Origin: Acidobacteriaceae bacterium
GTDB lineage: Bacteria > Acidobacteriota > Terriglobia > Terriglobales > Acidobacteriaceae
Length of the DNA: 42,024 bases
Direction of reading: 5' to 3'
NCBI GenBank assembly: GCA_003140075.1
Contig: PLIO01000077.1
Span: 1-42,024, forward strand
Shown: one piece after another, positions 7,353 through 14,074 of the stretch
Position numbering within the stretch: position 1 is the first letter of the stretch
Layout: every line of letters begins with the position of its first letter
Program-made: the position numbers and the translations under genes
The notes under the pieces: model-generated
What the model was told of the DNA's origin: nothing
What the model saw: only the letters and a program-made list of their open reading frames with translations
Databases searched by the model: none

Positions 7353-8332
7353 TCTCGCGCCCTTCGCAGCGCCGCATTGATTATGCGCCGGAGATTGATT
7401 TCGAAACCCGGCGTGCCCCAGATCTTGTTTGTCGAGAGAAGTCCCGGATTCGAATTCGCTTCGATGATGATGATGTTCTCTTCATCGTCCATGCGGAGAT
7501 CGATCTTCGCATAGCCCCGAAGGTCCAGAACGTTCGCGGTCTTGCGCGCTATTTCCGCCATTCTGGTCTTCAGCCGACGAGGAAGCAAGGCCCGCCGCGC
7601 ATGAGTCTCGTAGAGACGGCACGGTTTCCCCCACTTCATGAGGAGCTCGGTCTTGAATCCCCGCCCCGGCCTGGCCGAGTCAAAGTGCAGTTCAACAATC
7701 TCTGTAATGTAGAAGGCCCAACGTCGTGCCTCGACGAGCCCAACCTGGAACTCCCGCCCGACGATGAACTCGTCGCATACCGCGTGCATTTCCAACTCTC
7801 GCCACAGCCGATCGGCGCGTTTCAGCGCCTGGGCGTATGAGTCGACGACGCTGTCGCCGCGGATGCCCTCAGAGTCCCCGCTAGATACGGGCTTTACGAT
7901 GAACGGCGGGTCGAAATCAAGCGTTTTCGGCCGGCGGCGTGGTGCAAGCTCCGCGAACCTGGGAACCCTGATGCCGGCGGTCCGTAGAAGATGGCGAGAT
8001 CGAATCTTGTCATTCGCGAGAGCAATGCTCGAAGAGCCTGATCCGGTATAAGGAAGTCCCAAGACCTCCAGAGCGCCCGCGAACGACGGTTCGAGCGGGC
8101 AAGCGGAGAACGCCAAGTTGAAGACAACCTCGGGTTGCAGCCGGGCCAACTCTTCGATGGTGCCCTTGCCCTCCACGCCGGGCACGAGGTGTACCACATC
8201 CGCCAGACGGCGAAGCCTGCGAACGACGGAGATGTCGAATGCCATGCGCTTGTCCGATTCCGACGTTTCCCCCCGGCTGACGCAGTCAATGATGTCGTCA
8301 TCGATAACGCACGCAATCGCACGCAGTTTCAT
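7349..8332 (-). CDS. D-Ala-D-Ala-ligase-like ATP-grasp protein
   Basis: A 327-residue Ddl-related ATP-grasp enzyme. Order: N-terminal domain ending VFNLAFSACPLEPSF, substrate loop GLPYTGSGSSSIALANDK, ATP-binding PPFIVKPVSSGDSEGI, CDEFIVGREFQVGLV, and the metal site AKIDLRMDDEENIIIIEANSNPGL. The Asp, Glu and Asn ligands are all present, so it should be active. Ddl relatives outside peptidoglycan synthesis often make dipeptides or amino-acid amides in specialised pathways. The start is ATG 8332 with GAGG 6 nt upstream, rather than the longer GTG at 8392. It lies 96 bp after the PLP synthase gene and overlaps the next ATP-grasp gene by 4 nt. A housekeeping cell-wall role is unlikely given these neighbours (inference). 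Confidence 0.88.
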   Translation of the reverse strand: MKLRAIACVIDDDIIDCVSRGETSESDKRMAFDISVVRRLRRLADVVHLVPGVEGKGTIEELARLQPEVVFNLAFSACPLEPSFAGALEVLGLPYTGSGSSSIALANDKIRSRHLLRTAGIRVPRFAELAPRRRPKTLDFDPPFIVKPVSSGDSEGIRGDSVVDSYAQALKRADRLWRELEMHAVCDEFIVGREFQVGLVEARRWAFYITEIVELHFDSARPGRGFKTELLMKWGKPCRLYETHARRALLPRRLKTRMAEIARKTANVLDLRGYAKIDLRMDDEENIIIIEANSNPGLLSTNKIWGTPGFEINLRRIINAALRRARE

Positions 8333-8428
8333 TCGAAGCCTCGACACACGACGGCCATCGCGATAAGCCGAGACATCCTCGACTCGGGGCACGGGGTGTG
8401 GCGCGCGTCGCGTTGCTCCGCCTCAGGA

Positions 8429-9433
8429 TCATCGATCCACACTGCCAGTGTCTGCATCCAGAAACCCATTCTTCCGCATCCAGTCATCATCGTATACCTT
8501 GGAGATATACCGATAGCCGCTGTCCACGAAGATAACCAGCACTTTCTTGCCATCAAGACGGTCGCCTTGGTCAGCGATCCAACGCAATGCGCCGACCACC
8601 GCGCTGCCCGATGAAGCCCCCGCAAAGATGCCCTCATCCGTCAATATTTTGCGGGTCATCAGGAACGACTCTTTGTCGTTTATTTGGACGACGTCATCAA
8701 TCAGCTTGAAATCGAAAATCCCTGGCAACCATTGCTTACCAATCCCTTCAACCAAATAGCTCTTCGACGGCGATCTGGACTCACCATACTTGAACGTGTC
8801 GTGGATGACGGAGCCAATAGGGTCGACGGCGATTATGTCAACGCCGGGTTTGTGCTCCTTCAGGAACTTTCCCACGCCCATTACCGTTCCTCCGGTACCG
8901 ATACCAGCAACAAAGGCATCGATATCCGGCATTTGCCTCAGTATCTCTGGCCCCGTATAGCGGTAGTGGTGGTCCAGATTAGCCGGATTGTTGTACTGGT
9001 CAATGTAAATCGCATTTGGCGTTTCGTCGGCGAGCCGTCGGGCCACCGCGTAGTTGCTTCGTGGATCATCAGGAAGCAATCCAGTCGGTGTGACGATCAC
9101 CCGAGCGCCAAAGGCCCGAAGTGTCTTTTGTTTCTCGGCAGACACTTTTTCTGGGACGACGAAGATACATTGATACCCTTTGACGGCCGCCGCCATCGCC
9201 AAGCCCACTCCCGTATTGCCACCCGTTGCCTCTATGACGACTCCGCCCGGCTTGAGAACCCCTCGATGCTCTGCGTCTGCGATCAGCCACCAGCCGACAC
9301 GATCCTTCAGTGAGCCACCCGGATTGGCAAATTCCAACTTCGCGTAGACGTGGGCTTTAACTCCTGCTGCGACCTTATTCAGTCGCACAATAGGAGTGTT
9401 CCCGATGACTTCCAGTACCGAGTTATGAATCAT
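8429..9433 (-). CDS. PLP-dependent cysteine synthase/cystathionine beta-synthase-like enzyme
   Basis: A 334-residue beta-replacement enzyme of fold type II. Lys43 in NPGGSLKDRVG forms the PLP Schiff base, the carboxylate loop is EATGGNTGVGLA (68-79), GTGGT (179-183) binds the PLP phosphate, and AGASSG (271-276) holds the PLP-ring Ser. The end SGYRYISKVYDDDWMRKNGF matches the catalytic core of CBS/CysM rather than plain CysK. The carboxylate loop has TGGNTG where CysK/CBS usually have TSGNTG, so substrate preference may differ. The family replaces an O-acetyl, O-phospho or hydroxyl group of serine derivatives with a thiol or amine. A weak GAGAA precedes ATG 9433. It lies between the JAMM gene and the ATP-grasp genes, which suggests it uses a carrier-bound thiocarboxylate as CysM does (inference). 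Confidence 0.92.
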   Translation of the reverse strand: MIHNSVLEVIGNTPIVRLNKVAAGVKAHVYAKLEFANPGGSLKDRVGWWLIADAEHRGVLKPGGVVIEATGGNTGVGLAMAAAVKGYQCIFVVPEKVSAEKQKTLRAFGARVIVTPTGLLPDDPRSNYAVARRLADETPNAIYIDQYNNPANLDHHYRYTGPEILRQMPDIDAFVAGIGTGGTVMGVGKFLKEHKPGVDIIAVDPIGSVIHDTFKYGESRSPSKSYLVEGIGKQWLPGIFDFKLIDDVVQINDKESFLMTRKILTDEGIFAGASSGSAVVGALRWIADQGDRLDGKKVLVIFVDSGYRYISKVYDDDWMRKNGFLDADTGSVDR

Positions 9434-9889
9434 TGCTTCTCATTCAATACAGGCGCGCGTCGAGGCCTTCACGGACGTTCGCGCGGTAGTCGGATACGGG
9501 TCTAGAATCGGCGCGCAGATCCTGCAAGGAGACGGGCGCGGGGAAAACCGCGACCTGCTTGTGGCGCGCGCGACAACGGCCCGGAGCCAGGGCCGCAGTC
9601 CTTCCGGGAGATGCTCCAGGATGTTGTAAGCTTGTGGACCTTGACAGCGTCGGATCGGAGCCGCGGATCCAATCGCCTGCGTCACCGCTTGGTGCAGCGC
9701 CTTCGCGCCATCGAGAGCTACCAAGTGGCTGCGGTCGGTGCGGAGTCCGCAGCGCCGCAAGTCGGCAAGGAGGCTCTGACACACCGCCGCATTCTCCGTC
9801 GAGCCGTCCAAGATGCCGAGCGCCTGTCTGCCCAACTACCAGCCCAATCCCTTTCTCAAGAACCACTCGCCAGCGCCCGGTTCGTTGTC
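9434..9889 (-). mobile_element. 456-bp gap holding a degraded IS256-family transposase remnant
   Basis: The segment 9563-9835 in one minus-strand frame encodes LGILDGSTENAAVCQSLLAD, LVALDGAKALHQAV (the second Asp of the DDE triad) and YNILEHLPEGLRPWLRAVVA, the central core of IS256-family transposases. Both ends are missing: a stop codon directly precedes the matching part, and reading changes right after AVVARA. No terminal inverted repeats were recognised. The remnant separates the JAMM-FGE gene from the PLP synthase gene. The rest of the gap (9444-9533) carries a short open piece of no certain origin. Confidence 0.8.
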
Positions 9890-11284
9890 TCATCGGCACA
9901 ACCTAAAGCCTAAGTCACGTGCGCTGAAACTGGGAGGTTCGTGAAATCGATACCGGGAGCGGCACATTTCTGCGTGGGAGTGCATACATCCGCCACGAGT
10001 GACCCGATTCGTTTCCTGAGCCCCATCCTTGTTCCTGAAGCCAGGCCCCTTGTTGACGGGTGCGACACCAGCCGGCCGTGAATAGAAACTGTCGTCGTAG
10101 TTGTCCTCACACCACTCCCATACGTTGCCGTGCATATCGAATACGCCGCATGAATTGGGCTTCTTCAGGCCAACAGGATGAATGCGGCCGCCGGAGTTTT
10201 CGCTATACCAGGCATGTTCAACCAAATCGCTTTCTGATTTACAGCACCACTGCCACTCTTCCCCCCGGCTGCAAGCGAACTCCCACTCCGCTTCGGTCAG
10301 CAGCCGACAACCCATCCACAGTGCGAAGAGTTTGGCCTCATACCATGTAACATTGACCTTGGGTTGCGTCCTGTCTTTCACGTGGATATTGGATTGCAAG
10401 GACCACTTGCTGAAGAGAGCATCAGTTATGACAAACCGACCAATGCTAAAATCACGAACTGTCACGTGATGCTTTGGCGTCTCGCCGCAATAAGGCCGGG
10501 ACTTCCCGCGGTCAGTGCCCATCAAGAAGTCCCCTCCTTTCAACGGTATCATGTCCTCGGCCACGAATTCATCATACCGACGTTCGCGGTCTCGAAAGAT
10601 CCCTGTACTTAGCAACTCCGCAATCAATGATTGATCGTCAGTTGACAGAACGTCTTCAATGGCCGCAATAGTGGTTTGTGGGTCCACATGAAGAGGAAGA
10701 CCATTCTCGTCGGACCTGAGAAGCTCACGGGCATCGGCTAGGAGTGTGCTCTTGTCCCTCAACGGGATTCCCTTCGGCCTCGCTAGTCGTTCCTCAGTCG
10801 TCGGCTTCTCCGAATCTAACAAACGGATTTCACTGACGCCCGAATCGTAAATCTCAAACGCCCGGGCCTGTGGGTAATCAGAGGTCCTCATGGAGAAGAT
10901 GACATGCCAGAGCTGCTTCCCGACGCTCTTCATGTGCATCTCGTAGTCAACTCTCGAGAAATTGGCTGGGTGTCTTTGATGGCTATGGAAGACGCCGACC
11001 TCGAACATGCCACGGGCGCGAGTCTCTTTCTTGAACTTCCAGATTTCCTCCGGTGTTGCGACGAACCCCGCATCGCTATGGTCTACAAAATACTGCCCAA
11101 AGCTTTCAAATTCTTCCTTCCAGCCTCTCGCGTTCCGATTATTCCCTTCGAAGATGATGAAATCGGTCGGTATGCCGGCCTTCGTGTCAGAAATGAAATA
11201 GCCGAACGACTTAACTGGGTGACGCTTCCGGATGCTTGCCGTGACGCGATCCATCAATCCTGGAGGAAAGACGAGAGTTTTCAT
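9890..11284 (-). CDS. JAMM/MPN metalloprotease domain fused to FGE/sulfatase-modifying domain
   Basis: A 464-residue fusion. Residues 1-130 are a JAB/MPN domain: zinc motif H100-S-H102...S110..D113 (FHSHQRHPANFSRVD) matches HxH-x7-S-x2-D. The Glu normally found at HPxE near the N-terminus is Lys25 here (HPVK), so catalysis may be altered. Residues 245-464 are an FGE-sulfatase domain: MIPLKGGDFLMGTDRG, RLLTEAEWEFACSRG, GVFDMHGNVWEW, RGGCMHSHAEMCRSRYR and ending DLGFRL. Of the two copper-binding cysteines of true FGEs only the second (Cys441) is kept; the first aligns with Ser436, so it is probably not a classical formylglycine maker. The gene starts 36 bp after the GG-ending carrier protein, its likely substrate: Mec-type JAMM enzymes free an amino acid from a CysO-like carrier. 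The ribosome-binding site is weak. Confidence 0.88.
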   Translation of the reverse strand: MKTLVFPPGLMDRVTASIRKRHPVKSFGYFISDTKAGIPTDFIIFEGNNRNARGWKEEFESFGQYFVDHSDAGFVATPEEIWKFKKETRARGMFEVGVFHSHQRHPANFSRVDYEMHMKSVGKQLWHVIFSMRTSDYPQARAFEIYDSGVSEIRLLDSEKPTTEERLARPKGIPLRDKSTLLADARELLRSDENGLPLHVDPQTTIAAIEDVLSTDDQSLIAELLSTGIFRDRERRYDEFVAEDMIPLKGGDFLMGTDRGKSRPYCGETPKHHVTVRDFSIGRFVITDALFSKWSLQSNIHVKDRTQPKVNVTWYEAKLFALWMGCRLLTEAEWEFACSRGEEWQWCCKSESDLVEHAWYSENSGGRIHPVGLKKPNSCGVFDMHGNVWEWCEDNYDDSFYSRPAGVAPVNKGPGFRNKDGAQETNRVTRGGCMHSHAEMCRSRYRFHEPPSFSARDLGFRLCR

Positions 11285-11320
11285 GGAGAGAAATCGCCTT
11301 TATTCCTGAACCGCGATGTT

Positions 11321-11620
11321 CTAGCCACCCGAGAAGGGGATGATGACGGATACGACGTCCCCGTGCTCAAAGGGTCTGACTTTGGGGACTCCGCTTGATC
11401 CAAACATTTCTTCATTGACAGCGATGGCAATTCCAGGAGCGAGCCCTCCGGAATCGGAGAGAAGACGTTTAGCCAAGTCTGGATGGTTCTCTGTCAGCTC
11501 CTTTACGAATCCGTCCCAGTCCAATGCACCTAGCCCAAGCGGAATCTGTTGCCCCGTTTCACCGGCCGCAGATAGCATATCTTCCCATTGTAGAGGTATT
11601 TCTAACGTAATGGTTGTCAT
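11321..11620 (-). CDS. MoaD/ThiS/CysO-like sulfur-carrier protein ending in Gly-Gly
   Basis: A 99-residue beta-grasp (ubiquitin-like) protein. The second half is typical of the family: ENHPDLAKRLL, GIAIAVNEEMF, then EHGDVVSVIIPFSGG with the terminal Gly-Gly that is adenylated and turned into a thiocarboxylate. In Mycobacterium the equivalent CysO donates sulfur to CysM and the product is cut off by a JAMM protease. Here the next gene is a JAMM protein and a CysM/CBS-like gene follows. No E1-like activating enzyme (MoeZ/ThiF) is in the window, so it would have to come from elsewhere. ATG 11620 has GAGGTGAG upstream. A perfect inverted repeat lies 39 bp before the start. It is the first gene of the cluster. 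Confidence 0.88.
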   Translation of the reverse strand: MTTITLEIPLQWEDMLSAAGETGQQIPLGLGALDWDGFVKELTENHPDLAKRLLSDSGGLAPGIAIAVNEEMFGSSGVPKVRPFEHGDVVSVIIPFSGG

Positions 11621-11658
11621 GGGCTACTCACCTCATTCAATCAAGGATTCCCATTTTG

Positions 11659-11673
11659 GCTCACTAAGTGAGC
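11659..11673. promoter_or_regulatory. Inverted repeat GCTCACT-A-AGTGAGC upstream of the carrier gene
   Basis: A perfect 7-bp inverted repeat with one central base, 39 bp upstream of the ATG at 11620. Its position fits an operator or a leader hairpin for the carrier/JAMM/synthase cluster. No poly-T tract follows on the minus strand within the leader, so a terminator is less likely. Confidence 0.4.
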
Positions 11674-11702
11674 TAAGTGTATCACACCCCCTTGAAAAGG
11701 TT

Positions 11703-11745
11703 GATGAGCGCGAGAGGAATCGAACCTCCAACCTACTGATAGTAA
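11703..11745 (-). pseudogene. tRNA 3'-end remnant
   Basis: The minus strand reads GGAGG-TTCGATT-CCTCT, a complete T-arm with the TTCRANN loop, preceded by AGGTT (variable-loop-like) and followed by CGCGCTC-A as the 3' acceptor strand. The final CCA is TCA. The matching 5' acceptor strand GAGCGCG is absent from the following 150 bp, and the expected anticodon arm is replaced by other hairpins. It is therefore a 3' fragment only, of the type left at the edge of elements that integrate into tRNA genes. Confidence 0.5.
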
Positions 11746-11768
11746 GTTGAGGGCTTCGTCAACTTACT
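11729..11768. repeat. Nested hairpins beside the tRNA remnant
   Basis: CAACCTACT (11729-11737) can pair with AGTAAGTTG (11741-11749, one G-U), and AGTAAGTTGA (11741-11750) can instead pair perfectly over 10 bp with TCAACTTACT (11759-11768), loop GGGCTTCG. The middle arm is shared, so the two hairpins exclude each other. The remainder of 11621-11910 holds no gene. Confidence 0.6.
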
Positions 11769-11910
11769 CACGATCACTCGAAACCCAATGTTTATCAACA
11801 TTCTAGAGGGTTCAGCGGCAGTTGTTCAGCAAGCAGTAAACGGTCGCGGAGAGGCAATCTTAGTCGCGGTTGGTAACGGAGTTGGTACCTTGAGCCAACG
11901 AGGTTTTATT

Positions 11911-12540
11911 TCATCTCTCTGTAAAATCGGGAAGTGAGACCTTATTGCTCAAAGCTCCGAGCAGCAGACCGGCAACATAGGCGTTTGGTCCGAGCCTGTC
12001 GACCAGTGGCGTGATATCCCGATACTCCCAGAATCCGACTGGAATCTTTCCGCCGGAAAGAATGAACTGCCCAATCCAAAGCATTTCGTTCCTTGATTCT
12101 TCTTGCCTGTTTTGCAATGCCAGTGCAATGGCAAGCATAATCCTTCCTAGAATTTGGTAAACGGGTTCTGGGCGTTCTCGGAGTTTTCGCGCCCTGCCCT
12201 CGGCCTCGGTTGCATGGCCCTCCAGAAGGGATATTTCAGCCCTAGAAGCAATAGCCGAAATATCATTAGGCACTAGCTCAAGCAGTTCGTCTAAGACCGC
12301 TCTCGCAGACCTGAAATCCCGGCTTTTCTGACAGCACAGGACGAGCCAAATCGGATTCAGCAATTGCTTTTCCTGCGGCATCAACTGCGTGACCCGTTTG
12401 AAAACCTCAATTTCGCGCTCGTACTGCCCAAGACTGTTGTAACACTGCGCTTCCAGAGCTAAAGCGAAAGGCCTGCCGGAAGATCCTGCGGCACGGACGC
12501 AGCAGATCATGGCGGGAGCCGCGAAGCACTTCGATTGCAT
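11911..12540 (-). CDS. TPR-like helical repeat protein, probably 5'-truncated
   Basis: About 209 residues of paired helices typical of tetratricopeptide repeats: LALEAQCYNSLGQYEREIEV, QKSRDFRSARAVLDELLELV, ASRAEISLLEGHATEAEGRA and RIMLAIALALQNRQEESRNE. There is no signal peptide or catalytic motif. No ribosome-binding site precedes the ATG at 12540 or the next Met, and the first 25 residues look unlike a TPR helix, so the 5' end has probably been lost where the efflux operon begins. It may be a pseudogene. It points away from the tolC-like gene, 83 bp distant. Confidence 0.55.
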   Translation of the reverse strand: MQSKCFAAPAMICCVRAAGSSGRPFALALEAQCYNSLGQYEREIEVFKRVTQLMPQEKQLLNPIWLVLCCQKSRDFRSARAVLDELLELVPNDISAIASRAEISLLEGHATEAEGRARKLRERPEPVYQILGRIMLAIALALQNRQEESRNEMLWIGQFILSGGKIPVGFWEYRDITPLVDRLGPNAYVAGLLLGALSNKVSLPDFTER

Positions 12541-12623
12541 TGGTTTGCTAGAAATAGCCGGCCAGACTTAGGATATTGCCTCGCGGTACCACCGCGCAAA
12601 GATTCGAGGCTAAGGAGTCTCCC

Positions 12624-14072
12624 TTGAGAATTCACGAGTGCCACCGCGTTTTTCTGTTCTCGGGAGTCTTGATTTGTGGAGCGGCAATATCTGTTGCACA
12701 AACTGAGACAACACCCGGTTCGAGCAATCCAGGACAAGCCATTCCCGGGACGAGTGGAGTGAGCCCGTTCGCGGGCAGCGTGCCGGCCAAGCTCGTTCCC
12801 GGTGTTATCCCGCTCTCGTTGCAGGACGCCATCAACCGCGGAGTGAAGCAAAATCTCGGACTGCTGCTTTCGCATGCGGATATCCGCTCGGCCCGCGGAG
12901 AGCGATGGGAGCAATTGAGCGCTCTCTTACCGCACGTGACGGCAACTCCTTACGTGGCAGAGTCGAAGGTCAACGTCGATGAGATTGGCTTTGCCGGTCT
13001 CGCTAACCTCCTCCATATCCCGCCATCCGTGGGCCCTTTTTCCTACTTTGACGCGCGTGCCGCTGTGACCCAAACCTTGTTCGATTGGAAGTCAATCAAC
13101 GCCACCCGCGCGGCCAGCCAGAGTCTGAAATCCGCCGCTTATACTTTCAAGGACGCTCGGGACCTCGTTGTGCTCGCCGTGGGCTATGTTTATCTACAGG
13201 CCATCGCCGACGAAGCCCGCATCGAAACGGCGGAAGCGCAGGTGAAGACAGCGCAGGCGCTCTACGATCAGGCAGCGGACCAGATCGATGCCGGCACTTC
13301 GCCGGACATCGACGGCCTGCGCACCAAGGTCGAACTCCAGACCCGGCAACAGCAGTTGATCCAGGCGAAGAACAACTTCGCCATCCAGAAGCTGACTGTG
13401 GCTCGCGTCATCGGCCTGGCTCCCGGCCAGGAATTTGAATTCACCGACAAGGCGCCTTACCAGGCGATCGATGCTATCACGGTGGATGAGGCTCTGGGAC
13501 GCGCTTGCGCTTCGCGTTCCGATTACCAGGCGGCCATGACCGACGTGCGCGCAGCGGAATTTGCCCGAAAGGCAGCCGTGGCCGGCTATCTTCCATCGCT
13601 TTCCTTTAACGCGGACTATGGCCTGGGAGGATCGCATCCCTCCACGGCAACGCCGGTAGCAGACGTGCGCGGAACGCTGACGATTCCGATCTTTCAGGGC
13701 GGTAGCGTTCATGGTGATGTCTCGCAGGCTGATGCGAGACTCGAACAGAGCCGCGAACGCCTGGAGAATTTGCGCGCGCAGATCGATTCCGACGTGCGTG
13801 CCGCGCTGCTGAACCTGCAGTCTTCAGCGGATCAGGTGAAGGTAGCGCGCAGCAACATTGATTTGGCGGAAGAGACGCTGACCCAGTCACGCGATCGTTT
13901 CAGCGCGGGCGTCACCGATACCGTGGAAGTGGTGCAATCGCAAGAGGCGGCCGCAAGCGCGCACGAACAGTACATATCGAGCCTCTATCGCTATAATTAT
14001 GCGAAAATTTCTCTGGTTCGAGCTCTAGGTATCGCGGAACAGGGCGTCAAAGAATTTTTCAAAGGAAAATGA
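12624..14072 (+). CDS. TolC-family outer-membrane efflux channel
   Basis: A 482-residue TolC/OprM-type channel. A signal peptide (RVFLFSGVLICGAAISVAQ) is followed by a Pro/Ser/Thr-rich linker, then the two tandem halves of the family, each with long helices and a beta-barrel strand pair: IPLSLQDAINRGVKQNLGLL opens the first half, YLPSLSFNADYGLGG is a second-half strand, and the end is NYAKISLVRALGIAEQGVKE. It spans the outer membrane and periplasm and serves the inner-membrane pump encoded two genes downstream. The start is TTG 12624, which has AAGGAG 6 nt upstream; the open frame extends back to a TTG at 12576 without a ribosome-binding site. The stop overlaps the start region of the next gene (AAATGAACATGG), so the operon is translationally coupled. 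Confidence 0.92.
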   Translation: MRIHECHRVFLFSGVLICGAAISVAQTETTPGSSNPGQAIPGTSGVSPFAGSVPAKLVPGVIPLSLQDAINRGVKQNLGLLLSHADIRSARGERWEQLSALLPHVTATPYVAESKVNVDEIGFAGLANLLHIPPSVGPFSYFDARAAVTQTLFDWKSINATRAASQSLKSAAYTFKDARDLVVLAVGYVYLQAIADEARIETAEAQVKTAQALYDQAADQIDAGTSPDIDGLRTKVELQTRQQQLIQAKNNFAIQKLTVARVIGLAPGQEFEFTDKAPYQAIDAITVDEALGRACASRSDYQAAMTDVRAAEFARKAAVAGYLPSLSFNADYGLGGSHPSTATPVADVRGTLTIPIFQGGSVHGDVSQADARLEQSRERLENLRAQIDSDVRAALLNLQSSADQVKVARSNIDLAEETLTQSRDRFSAGVTDTVEVVQSQEAAASAHEQYISSLYRYNYAKISLVRALGIAEQGVKEFFKGK

Positions 14073-14074
14073 AC

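Noticed and set aside
7349-8332. Housekeeping D-alanine-D-alanine ligase (ddl)
   Set aside because: The fold fits, but its coupling to a second ATP-grasp gene and a PLP synthase, with no cell-wall genes near, argues against assigning the ddl name.
9444-9533. Short frame resembling the start of a Phd/YefM antitoxin (RPVSDYRANVREGLDAR)
   Set aside because: Only about 29 residues, no start codon with a ribosome-binding site, no toxin gene beside it; similarity could be chance.
11703-11780. Intact tRNA gene on the minus strand
   Set aside because: The T-arm and 3' acceptor strand are good, but no matching 5' acceptor strand or 7-nt anticodon loop could be placed.
12507-12914. 135-codon minus-strand frame over the TolC gene start
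   Set aside because: Antisense shadow of the signal-peptide and linker region of a clear TolC gene, with no protein-like pattern.
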